NCBI GenBank assembly: GCA_021397845.1
Contig: CM038050.1
Coordinates: 141,855,980 to 141,919,979 of the forward strand
Length of the DNA stretch: 64,000 nucleotides
Source of the DNA: Areca catechu
Lineage: Eukaryota; Streptophyta; Magnoliopsida; Arecales; Arecaceae
Direction of reading: 5' to 3'
The number at the start of each line of letters is the position of its first letter. The stretch's first letter is position 1. Shown piece after piece: positions 1 to 10,765 of the stretch. The notes under the pieces were generated by a model. It searched no databases. It was not told where the DNA came from and worked only from the letters and a program-made list of their open reading frames with translations. The position numbers and the translations under genes were made by a program.

Positions 1-860
1 AAATAAAAACTATAAAAATGAACTTGATAAAATGAAATCCTTTATTGAAAAGTTTACTTATAGTTTAGAAAAACTAAATCTTCTTTTAAATAATCAAAGA
101 GCTATTTTTAACAAAGTAGGAATAGGATACAAATCTCAAAAATAGTAAAAGTATTTGAAAAACTTTTTTGTACCTGCATCATCTAGTATTACATGTTTTT
201 CAGGCAAAAATAAGGACACAAAGCTTTTCAATGTAATATGAGAAAAATCAATAACTTTGGAAACATTTGGGTTCCAAAAGGAACCAATTTATGCACTAAC
301 CCTAAAGGACCCAAGTTGGCTTGGGTAGCTAAAAACAAAACTTGATTTGTTTTACAGGTGTGTCTTACAACCAAGGAAAACAAAAGATTATAATATCTTG
401 ATAGTAGTTGTTCAAGGCACATAACAGGAGATGTGAAGCAATTCACTTCTCTTGAAGCAATAAATGGAGGGAGTGTGACCTTCGGTGATAATGGTAAAGG
501 AGAAATCATTGGTATTGGTAAGGTTCACATCTCACCTTCTACTTGTATTAGTAATGTACTTTTAGTTGAAGGTTTAAAGTATAATCTTTTAAGTATTAGT
601 CAATTTTGCGATAAAGGTTTTCAAGTTATTTTTAAATCATCTTATTGCATGATTTCTGGTCCTGATAAAAATGGAGTAAAATTCATTGAAAAAGGCATGG
701 TAATATTTATTTGGTAGATTTGGATGATGTATCCTTCCTAATGGAGAATGCCTAGTTGTAATGAATTCTACTAAAGATGAGACTAGTTGGCTTTTGCATG
801 GAAGACTAGGACATGCTAGTATGTACTTGCTTTCAAAACATTGCAAAAAGGATTTAGTAA
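1..860 (+). pseudogene. SIRE-type copia gag end, protease and pre-integrase, left half
   Basis: This is the left half of a broken Ty1/copia polyprotein; it resumes at 46248. It covers the gag C-terminus, the protease and the start of the GAG-pre-integrase domain. The translation runs parallel to the intact gag and pol on the - strand at 42852-44584, including a shared gag end of the form PKGTN/NPKGPK and a shared protease region with CSRH. The protease motif reads D-S-S instead of the expected D-S-G. Several stops interrupt it (near 145, 240, 345, 400 and 717). It ends exactly at the target duplication of the gypsy element. The element's 5' LTR lies left of the window. Confidence 0.85.
856..860. 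repeat. Target site duplication agtaa, left copy
   Basis: The five bases agtaa lie directly before the TG that opens the gypsy LTR at 861. The same five bases follow the closing CA at 46243-46247. The two copies are about 45 kb apart and define the gypsy insertion into the SIRE-type copia pol gene. Confidence 0.9.
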
Positions 861-1235
861 TGTTGCCGATCTCACCGCGGTGGCTTGTAGCTCTTGAGCT
901 GGCACCGGTCTCGGACTCTCTCACCTCGAGATCTCCAAGCTCCCGGACCTACAAAACAAAGTCAGAGACCCGGGCCGGGGATTTTGACAGGGGCACTTTG
1001 ACGGTCAAGTTAGAGAGCGACAAGATGGAATAGATCCCCTAAGGCGGGTTCCCGAAGGATTCCCGTGCTTAAAGGAGATGCAAACGAAAGAAGTGTAGGG
1101 AAGAGGGGAGTTAAAGCCTGGCTTCCTATGCTGGGTTCACCGAGCCCATGCCTGAGGACTTTTTGAGTTCTCCCAAGATCGCTCTCTTGGTGTTTTCTCC
1201 ATCTTTCGACTTACCTTTCCGCCCGTTTTTACCGT

Positions 1236-1247
1236 CCCTTTTATACC
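1236..1247 (-). promoter_or_regulatory. TATA box of the gypsy 3' LTR
   Basis: The - strand reads GGTATAAAAGGG. The same motif stands at the matching place in the other LTR (33133-33144). It lies downstream of the tandem array in element orientation, as expected for an LTR promoter. Confidence 0.6.
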
Positions 1248-1629
1248 ATCGAACTGCCCTCAGCCCACGTTCCTTCAAGGGGGCTCCCTGAGACCTTTGG
1301 ACCTTCTCCCCCCTTCTTCTTCAGGTCCGAGAGTTAAGTGGCTAGACCTCCTCGTCCGTAGTGTGTCACGAAAGGGGAAAGACTGGTGAGGCTTTGGGCC
1401 GAGCGCGGGAGCTCTTCTTTCGAGGCGTTGATGGTGGGCTTCCAGTCGTTTCAGGCTCCTGTCCACGAGGATTCTATTTTGCGGTTACGGGACCCCGTCT
1501 GACTAGTATAAATGAGATTTTGCATGTCACTGCAGGCCGTACTGGCACCCCCTATGGGACGCGGCGCACGCCGGCTCTAGTGGCGACCTTGCAACCCGTG
1601 TCTCTACTTCCCCGAGGCTTTGCAGAGTA

Positions 1630-3160
1630 GGGCTGATCTCGACTGAGGTGGACCCGTCAGGGGGTGCCACCTAGCGGTGGAGCAGGGGCTGCCAGCTTCG
1701 ACCGAGGTGGACCCCTCCTGGGTGGACACCTGGCAGGGCGGTAGAGAGAGGCTCGACATCGGCCGAGATGGACCCATCTTTGGGTGCCACCTGGCAAGGA
1801 GCAGGAGGGCCCAGCTCGACCTCGGTAGAGATGGACCCATCTTGGGGTGCCACCTGGCGAGGGAGCGAGGGGCCGCCAGCTTTGATCGAGGTAGACCCCT
1901 CCCGGGTGGACACCTGGCAGAGTGGCAGGGAGGTGCTCAACTTCGGCCGAGGTGGACCCATCTTGGGGTGCCACCTGGAGATGGAGCGAGGGGCTTCCAG
2001 CTTCGACCAAGGTGGACCCCTCCCGGGTGGACACCTGGCGGAGTGGCAGGGAGGTGCTCGACTTCGACCGAGGTGGACCCATCTTCGAGTGCCACCTGGC
2101 GAAGGAGCAGAAGAGCCCCGCTCGACCTCAGCCGAGGTGGACCTATCTTGGGGTGGAACTTAGCGAGGGAGCGAGGGGTCGCCAGCTTTGGCCCAGGTGG
2201 ACCCCTCCTGGGTGGACAGTTGGCGGAGTGGCAGGGAGGTGCTCGACTTCGATTGAGGTGGACCCGTCTTCGGGTGCCACCTGGCGAAGGAGCAGGAGGG
2301 CCCAGCTCGACCTCGGCCAAGGTGGACTCATCTTGGGGTGCCACCTGGCGAGGGAGCGAGGGGCCGCCAGCTTCGGTCGAGGAGGACCTCTCCTGGGTGG
2401 ACACCTAGCGGAGTGACAAAGAGAGGCTCAACTTCGACCGAGGTGGACCCGTCTTCGAGTCCCACCTGGCGAGGGAGTAGGAGGGCCCGACTCAACCTCC
2501 GTAGAGATAGACCCATCTTGGGGTGCCACCTAGAGAGGGAGCGAGGGGGCTGCCAGCTTCGACTGAGGTGGATCCCTCCTGGGTGGACACGTGGCAGAGT
2601 GGCAGGGAGGTGCTTGACTTCGACCGAGGTGGATAGTCTTGGGGTGCCACTTGGCGAGGGAGAGAGGGGCCGCCAGCTTCGACCGAGATGGACCCCTCCT
2701 GGGTGGACACCTGGTGGAGTGACAGGGAGGTGCTCAACTTCGATCGAGGTGGACCCATCTTCGGGTGTCACCTAGCGAAGGAGCAGAGGGCCCGGCTCGA
2801 CCTCGGCCGAGGTGGACCCGTCTTGGGGTGCCACCTGGCGAGGGAGCGAGGGGCCGCCAGCTTCGACCGAGGTGGACCTCTCCTGGATGGACACCTGGCG
2901 GAGTGGTAGAGAGAGGCTCGACTTCGGTCGAGGTGGACCCGTCTTCGGGTGCCACCTGGCGACGGAGCAGGAGGGCCCGGCTCGACCTTGGCAGAGGTAG
3001 ACTCATCTTGGGGTGCCACCTGGCGACGGAGCAATGGGCCACTATCTTCGCCGCGGTGGACCCCTCCTAAGCGGATACCTGGCAAAGTGGCAGAGAGAGG
3101 CTCGACTTCGGTCGAGGTGGACTCGTCTTTGGGTGCTACCTGGCGAAGGAGCAGAAGCAC
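1630..3160. repeat. Higher-order tandem array inside the gypsy LTR
   Basis: The array is built from roughly 61-bp subunits that all contain a GAGGTGGACC core. Three subunit types alternate, ending in variants of gcgagggagcgagg, gcggagtggcaggg and gcgaaggagcagga. Together they give a higher-order unit of about 183 bp. Some units have lost a subunit. The same array occurs in the other LTR at 33525-35012. Confidence 0.9.
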
Positions 3161-3262
3161 TTCTTCCCGAACGAGGGATCTTTTGAAAGAAAAATTCACG
3201 TGGTACTGACCGTATCCAGCTGGACCTGACACACGCCCCATGTCAGCGATGTAGCAATATCA

Positions 3263-3281
3263 GTTGCCCCACATCCCCAGG
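3263..3281 (-). other. Polypurine tract of the gypsy element
   Basis: On the - strand the 19 bases directly before the 3' LTR read cctggggatgtggggcaac, a purine-rich stretch in the expected plus-strand priming position. Confidence 0.6.
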
Positions 3282-3762
3282 TTCCATCAAGACATCGTGG
3301 CTTGGGACATGGGATTTAATACGGAGATGACGTGTAGAAGGCAAAAACCTCGCGCCATAATGGCCATGATCCTTGCTGCCACTTCTATTGCGCCCGAGAC
3401 CCTATGAGAGGCTACCACGTGCGTGGGCCATTAATATGCCATGTTGAAAACGAGGTAGTTTCCATCGGACCGAAGCATCGAGATCGGGCGTGCCTCCACG
3501 CGGCAGCTATTTGGTGGCTCGGAACGGAATGAGGTGTACGGCTGCTGTCGATTGAGTTTGAAAAGGAGGGGACTTTCTGGAAACGAAGTCTCTCCACTTT
3601 CTTACACTCCGCTAGTGGATGCAGTGGTTTCCCTTCATCTTCCCGGGATTACCATTCCTCTGGTACAAAATATTTTGGTGAGTATCTGCGATCTCCTTCT
3701 CCTCTTCCTCCATCTCCTAGTCCTTGTGCCAGTTTTTTTTTTTTTTCGCTTCTTCTTCCTTC
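3282..3762 (+). other. Upstream region of the antisense gene
   Basis: About 480 bp lie between the polypurine tract and the first ATG of the antisense coding region. A donor-like GTGAGT at about 3679 followed by pyrimidine-rich DNA up to 3750 suggests an untranslated first exon with an intron. I see no clear TATA box. Confidence 0.35.
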
Positions 3763-4616
3763 ATGGCGTGTCGCCGCTATGTCTCCTCCAACCCGGACGA
3801 GGCCGGTCCTTCCGGCTGAGGACTCCATCGCCTTCTTCCTCGGAGGGGGAAGAGATCCTGGACGAGGTCCGTAGGCGGTTCCAGCCTGGGGCTGTGACCA
3901 TAGGCATCCCTAGGGGTCCTAGGTCTTCTCCCGTAGTTTTCGCTCGTTCCATTTCTTCTCTTCCTCCTCCGGTGGCCTCTCCCTCTGGCCCCTCCAGTCA
4001 TGCCTCAACGATGACCGAGGACGATCTTTCTCTACTCTGGGATACCTATGGAATCCCGGATTCAACTCATCTTTCCCTCCCACGGCCTGGAGATCGAGTA
4101 ACCTCAGTGACCCCGAGAGAGTCTTCTTCTACGAGGACTTCTTCCTTGGGGATCTTCGATTTCCCCTTCATCCCTTTTTTCTCTCATTTCTTAGCCATTA
4201 TTGTCTGGTCCCGGCCCAGTTGGCTCCTAATGCCATCCGGGTCATCTTTGCCTTCATCATCTTCTGCCACTTCCATGGGTTCGTTGCCCATTTCTACCTC
4301 TTCAGGGCTCTCTTCACCCTGAAGCGCTACTCCACCGATGATGGCTGGTGGCACATCTCACCCCGGCCTAGGTGCCTCAGGTTCGACCTCCCTTCATCGA
4401 TCAAGGGCTGGAAGAACCACTTCTTTTTTGTCTCGATCGAAGATGTTGACTGGGCCTGGAGCGAGCCAGACCGGTCTCCGAACCGAAACTCTCAGGTCGA
4501 GCCAGCGGACCAAGAGGTCTTCTCACAGCTGCTAAGTGATGCAGTCCCAGCTCTCGATGTTCTGCTCTTAGAGCATAACTTATTTGAGGCAGGGATCAGT
4601 CCCATCCGAGAGCTGG

Positions 4617-4703
4617 GTGAGGCTCGGATCTCCCTCCTTTATTTAATTTTCTGCTCCGTTTTCCCTTCTTTTAAACTGGCTTAACTGACCTATTTTTCAT
4701 CAG
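4617..4703 (+). other. Intron 1 of the antisense gene
   Basis: 87 bp with donor CTGG/GTGAGG and acceptor TTTTTCATCAG. The upstream exon ends one base into a codon and the downstream exon supplies the other two, so the frame continues directly into the methionine at 4706. Confidence 0.65.
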
Positions 4704-5224
4704 GTATGAAGTTCTCCGTGGAGAACCTGATGGAGGGCATCGTGGAGAGGGATGCTGTCGAAGGGACTGAACCCCCGGCAAAGAGGGCTCGCACTCAGGC
4801 GAGCCGGGTGCCTGCACCCACCTCCATTATTGGCCCTAGGGTGGTGGCTCCTGCCTCCAGGCCACCTCGGGCCTGGGTGCCCGATGTCCCTGTTGTTGAC
4901 CTCGACAAGGCCGGGGAAGAGAGGGCACCGAAACCTTCTCGGGCGATGCCTGCTCCTGCCGCTGCACCGACCGCTTCTGTGGTGGCCACCAGGGTGGTGG
5001 CAGCTCCACCAATGGCTGCATTGCTTGGCGAAGGGACGGCCGCCTTGCCTGCTGCCGACGTGCCAATTCTACCCCCAAGTCTCACCAACCGATGCTCCGT
5101 GATTCGCGACCAGCACCTCACGGAGAGAGTCATGGAGTTCGCCAGCACCTACCGGGACCGCCGTCTGAGGGACGGCCGGGACTACACCGAGGCACTGCTT
5201 GGGATCCTCCCATAGCTTTTTACG

Positions 5225-5294
5225 GTAAGTTCCGAACTCTTACTCCTTAAAGTTCCAGTTGGATCATTCTAACTTCGTGTCTCTTTCGATGTAG
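5225..5294 (+). other. Intron 2 of the antisense gene
   Basis: 70 bp with donor ACG/GTAAGT and acceptor TTTCGATGTAG. It falls between codons (phase 0), and the frame continues into a Lys/Glu-rich helix region. The only damage nearby is a stop at 5213, twelve bases before the donor. Confidence 0.65.
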
Positions 5295-6121
5295 ATCGGG
5301 ACGGACGTGCTATTGCTGAGGAACTTCCTCACTGGCTACGCCAAGAAGGATGCCGAGAAGGAGGAGATACTCGGCAAACTTGCAGCTGATGTCAAGGACC
5401 TCATGGAAAAAGGGTCGAGCTGCGAGGGAATAACCAGGCTATCCAAGCCGACCTGGTCCACACCGAAAGGCGTGTCAAGGAGCTCGAGACCTCTCTATCG
5501 GAGGAGAGGATCTCGAACCAGCACTGTAATGAGGAGGACGCGGTGGAGAAGACCCGCCTCAGGGCTCAGTCCTAGTCACTGGAGTGTCAGGTAGAAGAAA
5601 TCTGTAAGGAGCTAAGCACAGCCAAGGAGAAGAACTCCTACGTCAACGGGCTACTGGAGGCATCCAAGAGGGAGGTACAGGAGGCCGTGCCGAAGTTTCG
5701 AGCCTCCGAGGAGTACGTCGCTGAGGTGCGGGAGGCGGTTGTGGACTCCTTCTTGAAGGGATTCCAGGTATGCCGGGAGAAGGTTATCTCCTTCTACCCC
5801 GAGCTCGACCTCAGCGAGGTTGTACTGGGCGGCATGAGGCAGGAGCCCACCGGAGGAGCTTCGGCAGTGGCTGGTGATGAGGTGGCGGCTCCCGAGCAGC
5901 CTCCAGTCGACGGCGCCAGCGGAGAGGGTGCCCCCCAGCCTGAGGAGGATGCGGCTGCATCGAAGTAGCTCGCGACATTCTATTTTATTTTTGTATTTTC
6001 TTTCTTTGGGGTCTCCCGGCCTGTCGGGGCCCCTTTTGTGTAAGGAACTTTTATTTGCAATGAAATTATCTTTCCATTAACTTGTTCCTTCTATCTCTCT
6101 CTTTCTTTTTTTTGTGCATCT

Positions 6122-6690
6122 TCCGGACTGAACCCCGGTGCTAGCTATTGGGACTAAGTTTTGTAGTGCATTCCGAGCTGAACTCCAGGATTGCGTGGGT
6201 GAACTTGGTTCTGCCCCACCTTCCAGACTGAAGTCCGGGACTTCCGGACTGAACCCCGGGGTTGCAGGCTGGATCTGAGCCTTGCATAGCTTGTCGAGCT
6301 ATTCTTCGGGATTGCGTGGGCGAATTTGGTTCCGCCCCACCTTCCAGACCGAAGTCCAGGATTTTCGGACTGAACCACGGGGCCGCAGGCTGGATCTGAG
6401 CCTTGCACGGCTTGCCGAGCTGTTCTACGGGATCACATGGGTGAATTTGGTTTTGCCCCACCTTCCAGACCGAAGTCTGGGACTTTCGGACTGAACCCTG
6501 GGGCCGTAGGCTGAATCTGAGCCTTGTGCGGCTTGCTGAGCTGTTCTCCGGGATCGCATGGGCAAATTTGATTCTGCCCCGCCTTCTAGACCGAAGTCCG
6601 GGACTTCCGAACTGAACCCCGGGGCCGCAGGCTGGATCTGAGCCTTGCACAACTTGCCGAGCTATTCTCCGAGATTTTGTGAGAGGGACA
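6122..6690. repeat. 120-bp tandem repeat between antisense gene and integrase
   Basis: The string actgaacc recurs near 6127, 6247, 6367, 6488 and 6609, giving a period of 120-121 bp and about 4.7 copies. Each unit carries ctggatctgagccttg and ccccaccttccaga variants. It lies beyond the 3' end of the antisense gene and the 3' end of pol. Open frames across it are incidental. Confidence 0.85.
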
Positions 6691-6839
6691 TCGCGCCTTC
6701 GCAGGTCTTCTACTGTATCCATGCTCGCTGAACTTAGAGCTGGGTGGCCCTCACCCTACGAGACGAGAGCAAGCATTTGATGGAAAAGATTTCATTGCCA
6801 AAGTTTAAGGAGCCTTACACTATTAGTAATACATCCTCA

Positions 6840-7679
6840 AGTTTAAGGCATTCTAGGTCCGAGGGAACCGAGATCTGCCTAGCTCCTCTAGGTAGTACGC
6901 CCCGTGAGGAAGTGCCTTCGCCACCCTATAAGGGCCTTCCCAGTTTGGGGAGAGCTTTCCGCACTCTCGTGGCTGGGAAGCTTCAGCGCGGCGGAGCACC
7001 AAATCTCCCTAGTGGAAGGACTTCGGTCGTACTCTGGAGTTGTAGTATCTGGCCACTCACTGCCGGTACGCAGCTATCCGAACTTGAGCCCTGTCCCTCA
7101 TTTCTTCAAGGAGGTCCAGGTTTAGCAGCATCCTAGCAGGGTTCTCTGTCTCGTCATACTGCTCCACACGTAGGGTCCGTAGGCTGAGCTCAACTGGGAT
7201 AATCGCTTCTGCGTCGAAGACAAGGTTGAATGGGGTCTCATCCGTAGCTATCCTTGGGGTAGTGTGATATGCCCAACGGATGCTCGGGAGCTCTTCCGCC
7301 CACCTACCCATGGCCTGGTCCAGTCTTGTCCGGAGGCCTTGCAAGATGGTCCTATTTGTTACCTCGGCTTCTCTGTTTATCTGAGGATGCACCACCGAAG
7401 TGAAATGATGGTGGATGCCGATGTCGCTACAAAACTCCTCGAACTCCTGACAATCGAACTGATGTCCATTATCGGTGATAATAGTGTGCGGCAGGCCAAA
7501 GCGATAAATAATTGACTTCTAGAGGAACTTGGTGATGTTTGCCTCCGTGATCTGGGCCAAGGGCTCGGCCTCGACCCACTTCGTGAAGTAGTCGATGGCC
7601 ACGATCAAGAATTTCCATTGCCCGGATGCCGGGGGAAAGGTCCTAGGAAATCCATGCCCCATTGAGCGAACGGCCATGG
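6840..7679 (-). pseudogene. Gypsy integrase, catalytic core and C-terminus
   Basis: This is the 3' part of the gypsy pol gene, continuing from 27345. The core shows VAIDYFTKWVEAEP (first catalytic Asp) at about 7575-7620, followed by NREAEVTNRTILQGL with the catalytic Glu at about 7355. The C-terminal region with a WEGPYRV block is readable to about 6840 and crosses a TGA near 7057. A frameshift lies near 7510. The copia nest at 7680 splits integrase between the zinc-binding N-terminus and the core. Confidence 0.85.
7675..7679. repeat. Target site duplication catgg
   Basis: catgg precedes the TG of the outer copia 5' LTR at 7680 and follows the CA of its 3' LTR at 27345-27349. Confidence 0.9.
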
Positions 7680-10100
7680 TGAAAGGGATATGCCCTACAA
7701 GCCAATCTATGTTGTATCTCCCAAACCATTGTAATCGACAATATTCTAATAAAGGCATTATTTTTCATTATACGCTGTGTTTATATTATATGATGAACCC
7801 CATAGATTAGGCTATGATTTTAGGGTTATGATGAGATCATACCAGTGAGATCTAAAGTCTCAAAACCTTAATCTAAAATATTCCTAGTCAAAGGAACCCT
7901 GAGTAGGGGATCAGGGTTTTTTCCGGTAAGACTAGCACATCCCAAGTATACTGGAGAGGGTGACTGCTCTCACAGTCACTTGTGTATGACACTAATACTA
8001 GGATGTGGGTGCTCATTAGAGAATGAGTTCACTGATATGATCCAACTTGAGAATATCTAATGGAGTCTTAGCTACATGTCAATAGAAGGTTCTCATAGTG
8101 GGAGTGGTACAAGTAATCCTTTGACCTGAGACTGCCATAAGTACCTTATGTACATGAACCCATGCTTTGGTTCAATTCTAATCATGACACTAAGTCATGC
8201 ACAGGATTGATACTGGGAATGGTGAATTGGATATGAAGGTAATGAGGAGGTCAACAAGGAATCGATCACTCTTAGTAAGAGGAGATTGCATCCAGCTAGT
8301 TATCAATCGGATGATGATTCAGGAAATCTTTGATCAAAGTAAAGATATTAGAGATGATTTCTAATATCAAGATAATTGAATCATCAATATAAGATTAAGC
8401 TAGAAATGAATATAATATTGGAGTTGACATATTTCCATATCCATAATTATATTCTGGGTGCAAGCTGATCGAAGGATTTAATTGTACGGTAACTTTCTAC
8501 TGAAGGGTATTTTTGGTATTTCACCAGAATCTCCATATCTTCCGGGTAGACATGACACATTGCTAGACGTCAATCTTGTCTTGTGGGTTGATTAAATTGA
8601 ATGATCACTTATTAGGAAGAGTCCTAATTGATCATAATCGGGTAAGCCCGATTTGACCTAAATCGATTATAAAGGGTTCTAATCAAATTAGGTCAACTTG
8701 TATTCGAACCCACTGCTGGCTAGATGTGGAACCCAATGGGTCACACACTTAAGAGAATTGATCAAGGATTTAATTTTGTAATTAAATCATTTTGCATGAT
8801 GACACTCTAGCAGGTGTTGCAAATCCTAGCTTCTATTCGAATTATATTCGAATTAGGGTTCCGGATTGGTTCAATTTGGGTTCTAATTGGATCAATTAGA
8901 CACTAATTGAGTTTATAGGGATTATGGCTAACCCTATTGGCTAACCAAGTATTTAGGCTAGCCCCTCCACCCGCTCCTTTGAGTTTTCATGCCAAAATGC
9001 CAAGAGTCCATGCGCTAATGGACTCTTGGCACGCCATTTGGAGGAGTCCATGGGCGCATGGACTCTTGGCATGCCCACTTAATTCTCCGATGAATTAAGA
9101 TGGGGCGGCCTTTCTTTCTCACTTTAGCGCCTCACTTGTCCTCCCTTGGATGGAAATCTAACGGGTGGTGGGGTTTTAAGAAAGAAAGAAAGCACTGTTT
9201 CTTCCCGGTCGCGCGAAATAACATCTCTTCGGAGATTAAAAGTCGCGACTCCTTTCATTTTAAAACATCACGACTTTTCCTTTAAGAAAGGTCATGAGAT
9301 TTTATCTAGAAGGCCGTGAGAAGGAGGGAAAGGGTGTGAGAAAATGAGAAGGGCGTGAGAAGGAGTTTACGGAGAGATATGTGGGCGCCTATCTGAAATT
9401 TATTTAAGGGGTCAGGAAAAATCAGAACCGGGTAATGCTTTTATTTTTCTTCTTCCTCTCCAAAAGACTCCTTCCCTCTTTTCTTGTTTTACATTGTTTC
9501 CTTTATAGAGGACTCCTCTGTCAAACTCTGTTGCTGAACAAGAATAAAAGAGAAGGTCTCCGACGGTAAAGGAAAGAAGGAGTTCTGATTTTGTTCCTTC
9601 TTTCTTACATTAAGACATTCTTATCTTAATTTCTCCTCCAATTTAAGACAAGCCTAAATCCCCTTAGGACAAAATCTTTTCTTCAAGATAAGAGTGTCTT
9701 AGAGGGTCAAGGTCTTAGTGGAAGGAGGAGAAGAGATCAAAGAAAGGGAGGCAACCTCTTGTGTGGAAGAATTCCAGCCATAATCCGAAGAATTGAGTTC
9801 TAGGAAGAAGAACTCAATAGGAGTAACCATTGGACAAGAAGATAGTGTTTTTGATCAGTGCTCTGTGTGGATCACCATCGGAGGGCAGACACCTGGATGC
9901 CTGGTGAATTCAGTTAGCCCCTTCAACTTCAAGTTTGTTGGAATAAGCGATTACAGGTTGGTACCCTAATCCTAATTTGCATAGATATGCTTGTCATATG
10001 TTCTAGTCTTATTTAAGGAGTTCCTGGTTTAGGGTTTTTGGTCTGAATTTAGTTTCAATTTTGAAATTACCCTTCCGCTGCGTTGCACCAAAACCCTACA
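7680..10100 (+). repeat. Outer copia 5' LTR
   Basis: Begins TGAAAGGGATATG and ends CCCTACA. It is paired with 24922-27344. It contains a 13-bp inverted repeat at 8998-9031 and a TATA-like TATTTAAGGG at 9401-9410, which is followed by a pyrimidine-rich stretch probably in R. There is no gene inside. Confidence 0.95.
8998..9031. promoter_or_regulatory. Perfect 13-bp inverted repeat in LTR U3
   Basis: tgccaagagtcca (8998-9010) and tggactcttggca (9019-9031) are exact reverse complements around an 8-nt loop. A second palindrome, agtccatg-ggcg-catggact, follows at about 9055-9074. In the 3' LTR, 12 bp of the first stem survive at 26241-26252/26261-26272. It lies about 370 bp upstream of the TATA-like box. 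Confidence 0.75.
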
Positions 10101-10101
10101 G

Positions 10102-10114
10102 TGGTATCAGAGCC
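10102..10114 (+). other. Primer-binding site, outer copia
   Basis: TGGTATCAGAGCC begins one base after the 5' LTR. It fits the 3' end of initiator methionine tRNA, the usual primer for plant copia elements. Confidence 0.9.
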
Positions 10115-10289
10115 ACCTTAATTAGGACTATAATCTATGATAGTTTGTATGTTACATATTAGGGTTTTTAAATCCTAATATGCTACTATACTTAGCATAT
10201 CTTTGATTGCATATATGTTTTGATGTATGCCACTAGTTAGGGTTTTTCACTCAAACCCTAATTATTATAAAGATATGTTTAGTTTTGAA

Positions 10290-10367
10290 GTCATCATACT
10301 GAAATAAGGTTGCCCTGGCATAATGGTGGATCCATTATGTGGTAAATGGTTGTCCTAGTATGATGAC
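10290..10367 (+). other. Long stem enclosing a hairpin in the outer copia leader
   Basis: gtcatcatact (10290-10300) pairs perfectly with agtatgatgac (10357-10367). Inside lies cataatgg (10319-10326) paired with ccattatg (10332-10339). The two internal loops carry similar segments, ggttgccctgg and ggttgtcctag. Confidence 0.7.
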
Positions 10368-10765
10368 ACACTTAGCACATATTTGTTTATTTATAAGAGT
10401 GATATGTTGATTGTGATACGTTCTATAAGAATGTGCTGGCAATTTAAAAATCCCTCCTCTTAAAAATTATATTAAGTCTTAGTATATTTAACTAATAAGC
10501 ATCACTAGTCATGATGTATAATTGATCATTCAGTGTCTAGAATGGTGGTTCTGGGAAGGTAAAGAGAATTATGGTTTTTAATTGGTTCCGTTGTCTGACC
10601 TGGCCAATTTTTATTGGTATCTAGGAAAGCAACGGGGGGACTCCCACATCTCTTCCACTTGCCTGGCCGATTTGATTAATTTAAATATTGACTAAAATGC
10701 TTAGTGTTAAAAATACTATATATTGGCCTTCCTTCATGTTGGATCATTATTGTGTTATGAACAAC

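Larger units (their letters stand above)
861..3262 (-). repeat. Gypsy 3' LTR, 2.4 kb
   Basis: On the - strand this LTR begins TG at 3262 and ends CA at 861. It matches 32758-35015 plus 46096-46242. About 1.5 kb of it is a GC-rich tandem array (1630-3160). The 861-1620 part holds a TATA box and the R/U5 region. The long open frames found on both strands of the array follow from a low stop-codon density and are not genes. Confidence 0.9.
3763..5968 (+). pseudogene. Antisense, intron-containing gene of the Tat gypsy element
   Basis: This coding region lies downstream of integrase but on the strand opposite to gag-pol. The N-terminal half has a conserved block (SEGEEILDEVRRRF, then LLWDTYGIPD, then RFPLHPF, PAQLAPNAIRV and IKGWKNHFFF). 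This resembles plant 'putative gypsy type transposon' proteins (Pfam Transposase_28, recalled and not searched). Two introns, 4617-4703 and 5225-5294, join the exons in phase. The C-terminal half is charged and probably coiled coil (to about 5760), followed by an Ala/Pro/Glu-rich tail ending at 5968. Lesions: a frameshift near 3800, another near 4125, a TAG at 5213, a frameshift near 5425 and a TAG at 5573. Tat elements such as maize Grande are known to carry antisense ORFs, whose role is unknown. Confidence 0.75.

Noticed and set aside
1657..3241. Many overlapping open frames of 60-243 codons on both strands
   Set aside because: They lie in the GC-rich higher-order tandem array. Stops are rare in all frames there, the proteins only repeat the array, and no frame is favoured. 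The same holds for 33368-35063.
6744..7136. + strand 130-codon open frame near the integrase end
   Set aside because: The - strand reads as the integrase C-terminus with recognisable blocks, so the + strand frame is a shadow.
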